Below, piece after piece: positions 7,501-13,465 of a stretch of DNA of 23,631 nt. Numbering within the stretch: position 1 is the stretch's first letter; the number at the start of each line of letters is the position of its first letter. The stretch is from NCBI GenBank assembly GCA_002404515.1, contig DHJV01000139.1:1-23631 (forward strand). The letters run 5' to 3'. The notes below the pieces were generated by a model. The model did not search any database. It saw nothing but the letters and a program-made list of their open reading frames with translations, and was not told the origin of the DNA. Position numbers and translations under genes: made by a program. This DNA comes from Lachnospiraceae bacterium UBA4711 (lineage in GTDB: Bacteria > Bacillota > Clostridia > Lachnospirales > Lachnospiraceae).

Positions 7501-9361
7501 CCCTGTAGTAACAGCTAAGATTGCAGATGGTACAACCGCTGGCAAGCAGCCGGGCAAGAACTTTGATGGAACTGTTTGCGATTACTTCTATCGTTCCAAT
7601 GTAACTGTAGAGCTTACTTATGAGGATGAGAATATCGCAGCTTCCGGCGTAAGAGTGACAGATAACAACAATGTAGTAAATGTAACATGGCAGCGGATCG
7701 GTACAACCAACAAGTACCGGGCAAGTTATGTTTCAACCGGTATAGGTGCACATGTAATCAAGATCAATGCACAGGATAATGCAGGCAACAATGCGGTTGA
7801 AAAGCAGGTTGTATTTATCAAGGATACAGAGGCTCCGAATATCACCGCAGTGATCAATGGTGGTATGATTTACTCTGAGAATATGGGTGTCGTTGATCTG
7901 ACTTCTGATGCAACGGTTGCATTCTCTGTAAGCGATGCGAATGAGGATGTACATGATTTCAACTACCAGTTGATTAAGACAGTACCGGATCAGCTTCCGG
8001 TAACCGCCGATGTATTGAAGACTGATAATCGTGTATTTGGTTATACAGACGAAGCCGATTATCAGGTAAAGGTTTATTCTGTGGATAAGGCAGGAAACCG
8101 AAGTTCAGAAAGAAATGTACAGTTCCGTGTTGATAAGACAGCACCGGAGCTGCAGATCACAGGAACCGCTTCCGGTTCTACACTGAACGCAGGAACAACT
8201 CTGACATTCAGCATGACAGAGGCATTCTGGTGGGATGCATCCGGTACGATCACAATCACAAGAAAAGCGAGCGACAGCGTGGCAGAGACCGCTTACAAGA
8301 CCATCGACTTCAAGCCGACGGCACGTGTGACAACGATGACAGAGACACTGAGTGAGACTGGTGAGTATCAGGTAACATTTACCGGAAAAGACCGTGCTGG
8401 GCATACGGCTGAGGCAGCCAGCTATACGGTAAGAATTGATACAGGCAAGCCAATCATCACATTGAGCGGCGTGTCAAATAACGACAAGACGACAAAGCAG
8501 GTAGAGTTCCAGGCTCAGATTGAGGAAGACTTCTATCTGACAAAGTCTGTAAGTATTCAGGCAACCAGAACATATCTTGATCCAACGTCTTACAAGGAAA
8601 AGACAGAGAATCTGCAGATTACCGGATACAATCCGACAGCAGCAACGACGCTGATCCGAAACACATTTACAGAGGATGGTATCTACAAGATTCAGGTAAC
8701 CTGTAAGGATGCCGCAGGCAACGAGGATACACAGGAGGTTTCCTTCACGATTGATAAGACAAAGCCAGTGATTGATCCAAAGGTCATGAGTGCATATGAG
8801 GGAACTCTGACATCCTTTGCATGGGATTACGATCTGAATGACATTATCTACGACCTGACTGTCTGCGATGCACATATGTACTTGAATGGCAGCGAGTATG
8901 ACGGAACATCTGAGGTCGAGGATGGCGCATATGAGATGAAGATTACAGCTGAGGATGAGCTTGGAAATGCAACCGAGGAGACAGTAAGCTTTAATCTGGA
9001 TACAAAGGCACCAACCTTTATTGTAACAGGTGTAGAGGATGGCGAGATCAAGAATGAGCAGTACGATATCAATGTATCACTTCAGCTGGATGAGGATATT
9101 CTGGACGAGGTGACGCTCAATGGTTCTCCGGTTGAAATCAAGGACAATGCGGCTGCGATTACAGTCACACAAAAGGGCAACTATAAGCTTACAATGAAGG
9201 CGCATGATGATGCCGGAAATGAAGCAGAAAAGACGATCAGCTTTACATATGGAGAGAAGAGTCACGTACTTCTGTATGTATTGATCGGCGTTGGCGTTCT
9301 CGTAGTACTTGGCGGCGGAATCGCAATTATTCTGGCAGCAAAGAAGAAAAAGAATGAATAA
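4517..9361 (+). CDS. Large secreted, membrane-anchored surface protein with bacterial Ig-like repeats
   Basis: About 1,614 residues from ATG 4517. This start has AGGAG at 4508-4512; an in-frame GTG at 4505 lacks a good site. A basic N-terminus and hydrophobic core (LIALWVVFAMLVVPFA) ending near VKA-EG form a signal peptide. The body is a chain of Ig-like domains joined by the signature D-x-[TH]-x-P, seen about residues 533, 885, 992, 1103, 1206, 1308, 1413 and 1495. Each is preceded by a D-x-x-G-N type turn (DNAGN, DKAGN, DAAGN). The C-terminus is one membrane helix (LLYVLIGVGVLVVLGGGIAIIL) plus AAKKKKNE, so it stays in the membrane; no LPXTG sorting signal is present. Likely role: adhesin, wall-spanning stalk or ligand partner of the kinase ectodomain, not decidable from sequence. 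The first half is visibly more AT-rich than the last third. Confidence 0.88.
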   Translation: MKRNQKKETKSRRPLKKLIALWVVFAMLVVPFANHVGKNDVKAEGESGTGGELAVSQPVDMTLNTLELSLEMETVSEGNTPVNLAVHSGDAYETTYTFLKEAQTVAGIKMPTAKGLEEGKTVKFEYKIYGVTDQVEKECTNATAFPENSNDVLLDDADKITDANKKIAIYAYVGGKADPNVKSVLQYVINIEFVDVTSLYANDTQSLDEQYKMVNTVINVTYPTTAIYGATYGIASKSSGETDWVCSSEQKFSKVGSVEVRSALYIEGSPATLLAYRELGTIQVTDDTTAPVIKSWLFVAVQGDREIERFDSKSPYIENNVYYGMENFDYVCGIQVADLSANNEEATWFPRDGALTASCGGETLQVSAETPDLYSIKIPADKLDKDSDNEIKYTIKDNMGNTRNGSLEIKIHPVTDHTTVESVKFLGDDQSDLITTSANIKDSKTVRVVVKSTKEIGKIALNDGTHDVFEQVISDNGDMSAQREYTVTADFIVPPEGTTASISYSDLKVNVYGKDVDTTLLSGTTTLQTILFDQTKPEITEPVLQEKTGDNGTWKTVATNGSDTYTTKLNSTYRYGVKVTDDANGSGVNISSIKAGDKSFVWDEASQMYIYDIRVDDYANGSLALIVQASDNVGNPADSVTLPTLKKLDEKFRVDEKCILASDGITDITGEVASGKTKYSNQQIYLKLQLSSAYEIDWVRLIANNKIYEEYNNAQITNAWNDITHRYTAEVRFALPKDVNVNEMINQLYVAAADKGSREITCPEKTADGTQPDIGSILYDITHPYAKVSAIEDKWYQNYSLDYEICSGTSLVKESDLVSANYIFSNCEDPKTVSLVKQESEEPTYRGTVQVPESSDPTGTLLQFAAQDMCQNNIAGTTEYRIKVDKHAPTIQFDVNGKTGFANPIEGKVAIATAVSDNLTIAQATITVTKPDGSSVVKGLCSGILGKQTISDNYTLDSLLGSAAADGDYTVTVNAADMSGRATSKTISFTVDNTIPVVTAKIADGTTAGKQPGKNFDGTVCDYFYRSNVTVELTYEDENIAASGVRVTDNNNVVNVTWQRIGTTNKYRASYVSTGIGAHVIKINAQDNAGNNAVEKQVVFIKDTEAPNITAVINGGMIYSENMGVVDLTSDATVAFSVSDANEDVHDFNYQLIKTVPDQLPVTADVLKTDNRVFGYTDEADYQVKVYSVDKAGNRSSERNVQFRVDKTAPELQITGTASGSTLNAGTTLTFSMTEAFWWDASGTITITRKASDSVAETAYKTIDFKPTARVTTMTETLSETGEYQVTFTGKDRAGHTAEAASYTVRIDTGKPIITLSGVSNNDKTTKQVEFQAQIEEDFYLTKSVSIQATRTYLDPTSYKEKTENLQITGYNPTAATTLIRNTFTEDGIYKIQVTCKDAAGNEDTQEVSFTIDKTKPVIDPKVMSAYEGTLTSFAWDYDLNDIIYDLTVCDAHMYLNGSEYDGTSEVEDGAYEMKITAEDELGNATEETVSFNLDTKAPTFIVTGVEDGEIKNEQYDINVSLQLDEDILDEVTLNGSPVEIKDNAAAITVTQKGNYKLTMKAHDDAGNEAEKTISFTYGEKSHVLLYVLIGVGVLVVLGGGIAIILAAKKKKNE

Positions 9362-9420
9362 CCGGTGATAAAACCGGGATATACAGGCAGGAGCATGGAA
9401 ACATGCTCCTGTTTTGCTTG
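9362..9420 (+). terminator. Rho-independent terminator after the Ig-repeat gene
   Basis: A perfect 10-bp stem CAGGAGCATG (9388-9397) / CATGCTCCTG (9402-9411) closes a GAAA tetraloop and is followed by TTTTGCTT. A smaller hairpin, CCGGT (9362-9366) / ACCGG (9373-9377), precedes it directly after the stop codon. It should end transcription of the kinase and surface-protein operon. Confidence 0.92.
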
Positions 9421-9446
9421 CAAACGACAGCCTGGCATATTATAAT
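9418..9446 (+). promoter_or_regulatory. Sigma-A type promoter for the second PP2C gene
   Basis: A perfect -10 box TATAAT at 9441-9446 lies 17 bp after TTGCAA (9418-9423, four of six matches to TTGACA). The -35 box overlaps the tail of the upstream terminator, a compact back-to-back arrangement. Transcription would begin near 9453. Confidence 0.7.
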
Positions 9447-9493
9447 CAGAAAAGCGAAAATGGTAACAGGGAAAAATGGTAGGAGGTTGACGC

Positions 9494-10225
9494 ATGGTAG
9501 ACATTGCGATGCTGACGAAGCAAGGGGGAAGAGATCACAACGAGGATTACATACGGAAAGCAACATACGAAGAACAGCTCTGCCTGATCTTGTGTGATGG
9601 GCTTGGCGGGCATGCCTGCGGGGAAGTGGCATCGGAGCTGGTCGCAGAAAGCATAGCAATGACTTTTGAAAAACAGGGCTACTATGCCGGATTTTTCAAG
9701 GATGCATTGGAACAGGCACAAAAAGAATTGTTGGAAGAACAGGTGCGGCGGGACTTGCGCAACTCCATGAAGACAACCGCAGTTGTGCTTGTGATCACGC
9801 CGGAAGTGATACAGTGGGCGCATATTGGAGACAGCCGGTTGTATCGGATTTACGAGAATGGAACAAAATATCAGAGAACACGGGACCATAGCCTGGTACA
9901 GATCCTGTGCGATACCGGAGAAATCAAGGAATCCGAGATCCGCACGCACGAGGATCGGAATAAGCTGCTACGTGCGATGGGCGCACGGTGGGGGACGAAA
10001 ACGTATGATATCAGTGCGGTTGTGGAGCGCGGAGAGACGCAGGCATTTGCGCTGATGACGGATGGTTTCTGGGAGTATGTCTATGAGGAAGAGATGCTTG
10101 CCACATACAGGGAAACATTCTCTGCACAGGCTTGGTTAGATGCAATGCAAAAATACGTGCTGAAGCGGGCAGACATGACAAAAACGGATAATTATTCCGC
10201 AATCGTCGTCCGCGTGGAGGAATAA
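9494..10225 (+). CDS. PP2C-family protein Ser/Thr phosphatase (second copy)
   Basis: A 243-residue metal-dependent phosphatase, clearly a different lineage from the one at 668. Motifs: RDHNEDY at residues 13-19, CDGLGGHACGE from residue 34 with metal-binding Asp35, IGDSRLYRI, LMTDGFWEYV, and TKTDNYSAIVVRV at the C-terminus with the last metal-binding Asp. No membrane segment. It has AGGAGG at about 9481-9486 and its own promoter, so it is expressed apart from the kinase operon. The HAD gene follows after 5 bp and probably shares its transcript. Its substrate could be the upstream kinase, the TDVLR-repeat protein or something else; only proximity argues for the first two. Confidence 0.9.
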   Translation: MVDIAMLTKQGGRDHNEDYIRKATYEEQLCLILCDGLGGHACGEVASELVAESIAMTFEKQGYYAGFFKDALEQAQKELLEEQVRRDLRNSMKTTAVVLVITPEVIQWAHIGDSRLYRIYENGTKYQRTRDHSLVQILCDTGEIKESEIRTHEDRNKLLRAMGARWGTKTYDISAVVERGETQAFALMTDGFWEYVYEEEMLATYRETFSAQAWLDAMQKYVLKRADMTKTDNYSAIVVRVEE

Positions 10226-10230
10226 AGAAG

Positions 10231-10884
10231 ATGTTTCGAGCAGTTGTATTTGATATGGATGGTGTCATTACAGACACAGAAAAATTATATCGGAGATTTC
10301 AGTTGGAGGAAGGCAGGAAGCTGGGAATCCCGGATGATGTGATGGTCGTTGCCTGTGAACGTATTGCAGGCGGCACGAAGTATACGAATAAGAAAAGCTT
10401 TGAAGATGTCGTCGGTATGGGAATCGATTATTTTGATTTCCGGGAAGCGGTCGTGAACAAACTGGATGCACATATCCGGGCACACGGCGTGGAACTGAAG
10501 CCGGGCGTGGCAGATACATTAAAATATCTGAAAGAAAAAGGCGTTAAGGTGGGACTTGCGACATCTACGGTACGCGAGCGTGCGACAGGATATCTGAAAG
10601 CGCATCATATCGACCAGTATTTTGATGAATTAGTATTTGGTGATACGGTGGAGCATGGAAAACCGGCACCGGATATTTATTTAAGAGCGTGTGAGATGCT
10701 TGGAGTAAAACCGGAGGAGGCTGTTGCGGTGGAGGATTCAATCAATGGAATCCTGTCAGCGGGACGTGCGGGCATGTATCCGGTTATGGTGATTGACCTG
10801 ATTGAACCCAATGATACAACAAAGCGGTACGCAAAGAAGGTATATGAATTTGGACGCATCGACCGTCTGAAGGAGTTAATATAG
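10231..10884 (+). CDS. HAD-superfamily hydrolase (beta-phosphoglucomutase/phosphatase-like)
   Basis: A 217-residue soluble enzyme. Motif I is FDMDGV with nucleophile Asp8 and acid/base Asp10; a helical cap domain spans about residues 16-85. Motif II is the Thr/Ser of LATST, motif III the Lys of GKPAPDIYL, and motif IV VAVEDSINGI. This is the pattern of subfamily I HAD enzymes with a small alpha cap, which includes beta-phosphoglucomutase, phosphoglycolate phosphatase and sugar-phosphate phosphatases. Substrate cannot be told from sequence. The start lies 5 bp after the PP2C stop with GAGGAA as ribosome site, so the two are probably cotranscribed. The last base of its TAG stop is also the first base of a large inverted repeat. 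Confidence 0.88.
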   Translation: MFRAVVFDMDGVITDTEKLYRRFQLEEGRKLGIPDDVMVVACERIAGGTKYTNKKSFEDVVGMGIDYFDFREAVVNKLDAHIRAHGVELKPGVADTLKYLKEKGVKVGLATSTVRERATGYLKAHHIDQYFDELVFGDTVEHGKPAPDIYLRACEMLGVKPEEAVAVEDSINGILSAGRAGMYPVMVIDLIEPNDTTKRYAKKVYEFGRIDRLKELI

Positions 10885-11073
10885 TGTCGAACGAGACCAC
10901 TATGTAGATGGAAGATGTATGTAGATATGATTCTAAAACAGACCGTTGAAGCACGCTGGCACTTAACGAACGTAGTGAGTTTAGTACCATTGCGTGCTGA
11001 ACCGAGCGAGAGCGTGTCTGTGTAGAATCATATCTACATACATCTTCGGAATAAAATATATCTCGTTCGACAC
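10884..11073. repeat. 190-bp palindromic element (MITE-like or structured intergenic repeat)
   Basis: Terminal 13-bp perfect inverted repeats GTGTCGAACGAGA (10884-10896) and TCTCGTTCGACAC (11061-11073) enclose a second, 25-bp perfect inverted pair (10911-10935 with 11023-11047). Further inward come ACAGAC/GTCTGT (10938-10943 with 11016-11021) and GCACGC/GCGTGC (10951-10956 with 10992-10997). The centre (about 10957-10990) is a weaker hairpin. No reading frame of note lies within it and no clear target-site duplication flanks it. The RNA would fold into one long interrupted hairpin, but there is no U-run typical of a terminator. It fills the whole gap between the HAD and PII-like genes. Confidence 0.85.
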
Positions 11074-11097
11074 GAGAATAATATGGAGGATAGAGAG

Positions 11098-11445
11098 ATG
11101 AGTAACATGAATTTGCTCGTAGTCATTTTAAAGCACGAAGACCTTGTGAGCGAGATCTGTAAGGAACTGGTAGAAGAAGGGATTCACGGAGGTACGATCG
11201 TTGATGGTACCGGTATGGCAAGTATCGTTGAGAAGATGGATGATCTTCCGATCTTTGGAATGCTTCGTTCCATCCTTGCAGATGATGACGATCATGAAGT
11301 GGCAAAGATGATGTTCTTTGTTGTGGATGATGAAGAAATGAAGAGGGCGCGTAAGACGATCAATGAAGTGGTCGGGCTGGACAAACCGAACACCGGAATT
11401 ATGTTTGCACTTCCGGTATCATTTGTGGAAGGTTTGGGTGTGTAA
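11098..11445 (+). CDS. PII-like small regulatory protein
   Basis: A 115-residue protein from ATG 11098, chosen because GGAGG at 11085-11089 is 8 bp ahead of it; an in-frame ATG at 11083 overlaps that site. The layout fits the ferredoxin-like PII/CutA-type fold: a first strand NLLVVILKHEDLV, a helix, GGTIVDGTGMASI at the place of the ligand-binding loop, a second half with MMFFVVDDEEM, a helix, and GIMFALPVSFVEGL. Such proteins form trimers that bind small ligands and control membrane transporters or enzymes. The antiporter gene begins 2 bp after its stop, so it is probably the regulator of that transporter. It lacks the classical GlnB signatures as far as I can see, so a nitrogen role is not implied. 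Confidence 0.75.
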   Translation: MSNMNLLVVILKHEDLVSEICKELVEEGIHGGTIVDGTGMASIVEKMDDLPIFGMLRSILADDDDHEVAKMMFFVVDDEEMKRARKTINEVVGLDKPNTGIMFALPVSFVEGLGV

Positions 11446-11447
11446 TC

Positions 11448-12650
11448 ATGGATTTGAATATACTAACGTATTTGGGAATCATGCTGCTTGCGGCTCTGAT
11501 CGCAGGCAAGATTGTCAAACAGATGAAGCTGCCGAACGTGACAGGATATCTGGTAATCGGATTGTTGATCGGTCCGAATTGTCTCGGAATCTTAAGTGAA
11601 GAACTGATTGACAGTATGGACTTGCTGACGGAGCTGGCACTTGGATGTATCGCATTCTCCATCGGCGCGGAATTTAAGACGACATTCCTGAAGAAAGTCG
11701 GAAAGGCACCAATCATCATCGGCGTGACGGAAGGTATGGGTGCGGTAATCGTCGTGGATACGATTCTGTTGCTGCTTGGCTATGATGTGACGTTTGCGTT
11801 GGCGATGGGAGCAATCGCATCTGCAACTGCAGCGGCATCTACGATGATGATTGTGAAACAGTATAAGACGAAAGGCCCTGTGACAAATACTTTGCTTCCG
11901 GTCGTAGCGTTGGATGATGCAGTTGCCCTGATTGCATTTGGACTTTCGATGGCGGTTGCAAATGTCATCAGCTCCAGTGGCAGTGCTCCGATTGGAAAAC
12001 TGCTGATAGATCCATGTATTGAGATTCTGGGCGGGCTGCTCTTCGGAGCCGTACTCGGTGTGATTATGGCAATCCTTGTAAAATTCTATACCGGACGCGG
12101 AAACAGATTGGCAATCACGCTCATGATGATCTGCCTGTGTGTTGGTGTTTCGGATATGGTGGGCTTTTCTTCCCTGCTTGCATGTATGATGCTTAGTACG
12201 ATTTTTGTAAACATTTCAAAGCAGAGTGACAAGATTTATGAACCGCTTGACCGGATGACGCCGCCGATTTATATGATGTTTTTCATTTTGTCCGGCGCAT
12301 CGCTGGATGTGAAGGTTATCGCGTCTGTCGGTGTGGTTGGTGCTGTTTATGTTGTGGGACGAATCGTCGGAAAAGCACTTGGCGCTGCGTTTGGTGCGAA
12401 GATATCCAAGGCACCGAAGATTGTGCAGAAATGGCTTGGCCTGACTCTGGTGCCACAGGAGGGTGTTGCAATCGGACTTGCAACCTCTGCCGGAAAATCT
12501 CTGCCGCAGTATGCCGCACAGATCCAGACAATCGTGTTGTGTGGAGTCGTAATCTATGAGCTGATTGGACCGATCATCACGAAGCTTGCTTTAAAGAAAG
12601 CGGGCGAGCTTGTGGAGGAGCCACAGAAGAAAACCAGTGCGAAAGCATAA
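11448..12650 (+). CDS. CPA2-family cation/proton antiporter
   Basis: A 400-residue integral membrane protein with about 11-13 hydrophobic helices. It opens with a helix (LTYLGIMLLAALIAGKIV) and the family motif KLPNVTGYLVIGLLIGP. A Gly/Ala-rich ASATAAAST segment precedes LPVVALDDAVALIAFG, where Asp156-Asp157 form the double-Asp ion-binding motif typical of electrogenic Na+/H+ exchangers such as NapA. No TrkA-N or TrkA-C domain follows, so control probably comes in trans from the PII-like protein encoded 2 bp upstream. The expected role is sodium or potassium exchange for protons, supporting pH and salt homeostasis. Which ion it moves cannot be decided from sequence. Confidence 0.88.
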   Translation: MDLNILTYLGIMLLAALIAGKIVKQMKLPNVTGYLVIGLLIGPNCLGILSEELIDSMDLLTELALGCIAFSIGAEFKTTFLKKVGKAPIIIGVTEGMGAVIVVDTILLLLGYDVTFALAMGAIASATAAASTMMIVKQYKTKGPVTNTLLPVVALDDAVALIAFGLSMAVANVISSSGSAPIGKLLIDPCIEILGGLLFGAVLGVIMAILVKFYTGRGNRLAITLMMICLCVGVSDMVGFSSLLACMMLSTIFVNISKQSDKIYEPLDRMTPPIYMMFFILSGASLDVKVIASVGVVGAVYVVGRIVGKALGAAFGAKISKAPKIVQKWLGLTLVPQEGVAIGLATSAGKSLPQYAAQIQTIVLCGVVIYELIGPIITKLALKKAGELVEEPQKKTSAKA

Positions 12651-12750
12651 AGAAGTGGAATAGAAAGTAATAAACGCAACTCATTTTTCATATATATAAC
12701 CAAAGCAAGCGGGTATGGCGGTCTGCCACACCGGACGAATGGGAGTCTAT

Positions 12751-13110
12751 ATGGAAAAACGGGTTGCGTTTTGTGTTTTAAAGGCACTGGCTGCGGCGTA
12801 CATTGTGACCGGGCTGCTGCTTTTAGTTCTGGCATTTGCATTGTATAAGCTGGGACTCAGCGAGAATGTCGTAGAACTGGGCGTTGTATTTATCTATCTG
12901 CTGTCGAGTGCCATCGGCGGATTCTTCATTGGCAAATGCATGGAAGTAAAGCGGCTGTTGTGGGGAGTTTTGCTCGGATTGTTCTATGCAGTGATCCTGC
13001 TTCTTTTGTCTTTGATTGTGCGTGGAAATGCGCAGGGAATCATACATTCCGGGCTGCTTAACACATTGATCTGCCTCGGTGGCGGGGCAATCGGTGCATT
13101 TCTGTCATAA
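12751..13110 (+). CDS. Four-helix membrane protein, TIGR04086-like
   Basis: A 119-residue protein from ATG 12751, supported by GGGAG at 12741-12745; an in-frame ATG at 12715 has no ribosome site. Four hydrophobic helices are seen: about 10-31 (ALAAAYIVTGLLLLVLAFAL), 41-61, 69-91 and 100-118 (LICLGGGAIGAFLS). The size, the four-helix pattern and the place immediately ahead of the SCIFF peptide gene match the TIGR04086 family known next to SCIFF loci in Clostridia. Its function is unknown; a link to SCIFF export or handling has been considered only from position. The region between the antiporter stop and this start (12651-12750) holds an AT-rich stretch and an inverted repeat but no clear promoter. 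Confidence 0.8.
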   Translation: MEKRVAFCVLKALAAAYIVTGLLLLVLAFALYKLGLSENVVELGVVFIYLLSSAIGGFFIGKCMEVKRLLWGVLLGLFYAVILLLLSLIVRGNAQGIIHSGLLNTLICLGGGAIGAFLS

Positions 13111-13133
13111 AACATGGCAGAAATGCGTATTTA
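13095..13133 (+). terminator. Hairpin terminator overlapping the stop of the TIGR04086-like gene
   Basis: A 13-bp stem (13096-13108 with 13114-13126, one G-U pair) closes an AAAAC loop and is followed by GTATTT. The left arm is the end of the coding sequence. The T-run is weak, so termination may be partial. Confidence 0.65.
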
Positions 13134-13157
13134 CAGGTAGAATGTAAAAAAATAATG

Positions 13158-13186
13158 ATGACAAATGACGGCACATGTGATAAAAT
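13158..13186 (+). promoter_or_regulatory. Promoter of the SCIFF peptide gene
   Basis: ATGACA (13158-13163, five of six to TTGACA) and TAAAAT (13181-13186) are 17 bp apart, with an extended -10 TGA just before the -10. It would give a leader of about 25 bases before the ATG at 13220, served by AGGAGG at 13206-13211. Confidence 0.7.
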
Positions 13187-13219
13187 ACCCATTAATAATG
13201 CTAGTAGGAGGCGATAAAG

Positions 13220-13360
13220 ATGAAGAGAATCAAAACTTTGACAGAAAAGACAATGAAGAGCACTGTAGTTAAGGGTGGTTGCGGCGAGTGCCAGACATCT
13301 TGCCAGTCAGCATGTAAGACAAGCTGTACAGTTGGTAACCAGAGCTGTGAGAACAACTAA
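13220..13360 (+). CDS. scfA: SCIFF ribosomal peptide precursor (six cysteines in forty-five residues)
   Basis: A 46-residue peptide. The N-terminal half (MKRIKTLTEKTMKSTVVKGG) is a basic leader-like stretch. The second half holds six cysteines at 21, 24, 28, 32, 36 and 43 in the invariant pattern CGECQTSCQSACKTSCTVGN. In the characterised C. thermocellum homologue (CteA) a radical SAM enzyme joins a Cys sulfur to a Thr alpha carbon; the reported pair is Cys32-Thr37, and Cys32 and Thr37 are both present at the same positions here. The maturase gene follows directly. SCIFF peptides are nearly universal in Clostridia, and their biological role is still unknown. The gene has its own promoter and a strong ribosome site, as expected for a product made in excess over its enzyme. 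Confidence 0.96.
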   Translation: MKRIKTLTEKTMKSTVVKGGCGECQTSCQSACKTSCTVGNQSCENN

Positions 13361-13401
13361 TTACAGATAAAGGAAGTGTAAGACATGCGCTTCGCACAAG
13401 A

Positions 13402-13435
13402 AAAGGGGATATCCTGCGATGTCCCCTTTCCTTAA
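13402..13435 (+). promoter_or_regulatory. Intergenic hairpin between SCIFF peptide and maturase genes
   Basis: An 11-bp stem, 13402-13412 (AAAGGGGATAT) with 13419-13429 (ATGTCCCCTTT, one T-G pair), closes the loop CCTGCG. It is followed by CCTTAATG, a poor T-run. It resembles a weak or partial terminator or a 3'-end stabiliser that would favour peptide message over maturase message. Confidence 0.7.
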
Positions 13436-13465
13436 TGAATAAGAGAAATAGGAGTGACTAAGAAA

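Noticed and set aside
8074..8875. Several long minus-strand frames across the Ig-repeat gene
   Set aside because: They overlap a long intact plus-strand gene, are Cys/Ile/Leu-rich nonsense proteins with no recognisable motif, and lack ribosome sites.
10231..10884. Naming the HAD enzyme pgmB
   Set aside because: The motifs fit a wide set of alpha-cap HAD enzymes, and no maltose or trehalose genes lie nearby to support beta-phosphoglucomutase.
10884..11073. The palindrome as a riboswitch, T-box or ordinary terminator
   Set aside because: I see no T-box sequence, no known riboswitch core and no U-run after the hairpin. Its symmetry is far greater than needed for termination.
11040..11097. Promoter for the PII-like gene at TAAAAT (11052-11057)
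   Set aside because: No acceptable -35 box lies 16-18 bp upstream, so I cannot support it.
11098..11445. Naming the small protein GlnB or GlnK
   Set aside because: The partner is an antiporter, not an ammonium channel, and the loop lacks a recognisable classical uridylylation-site context.
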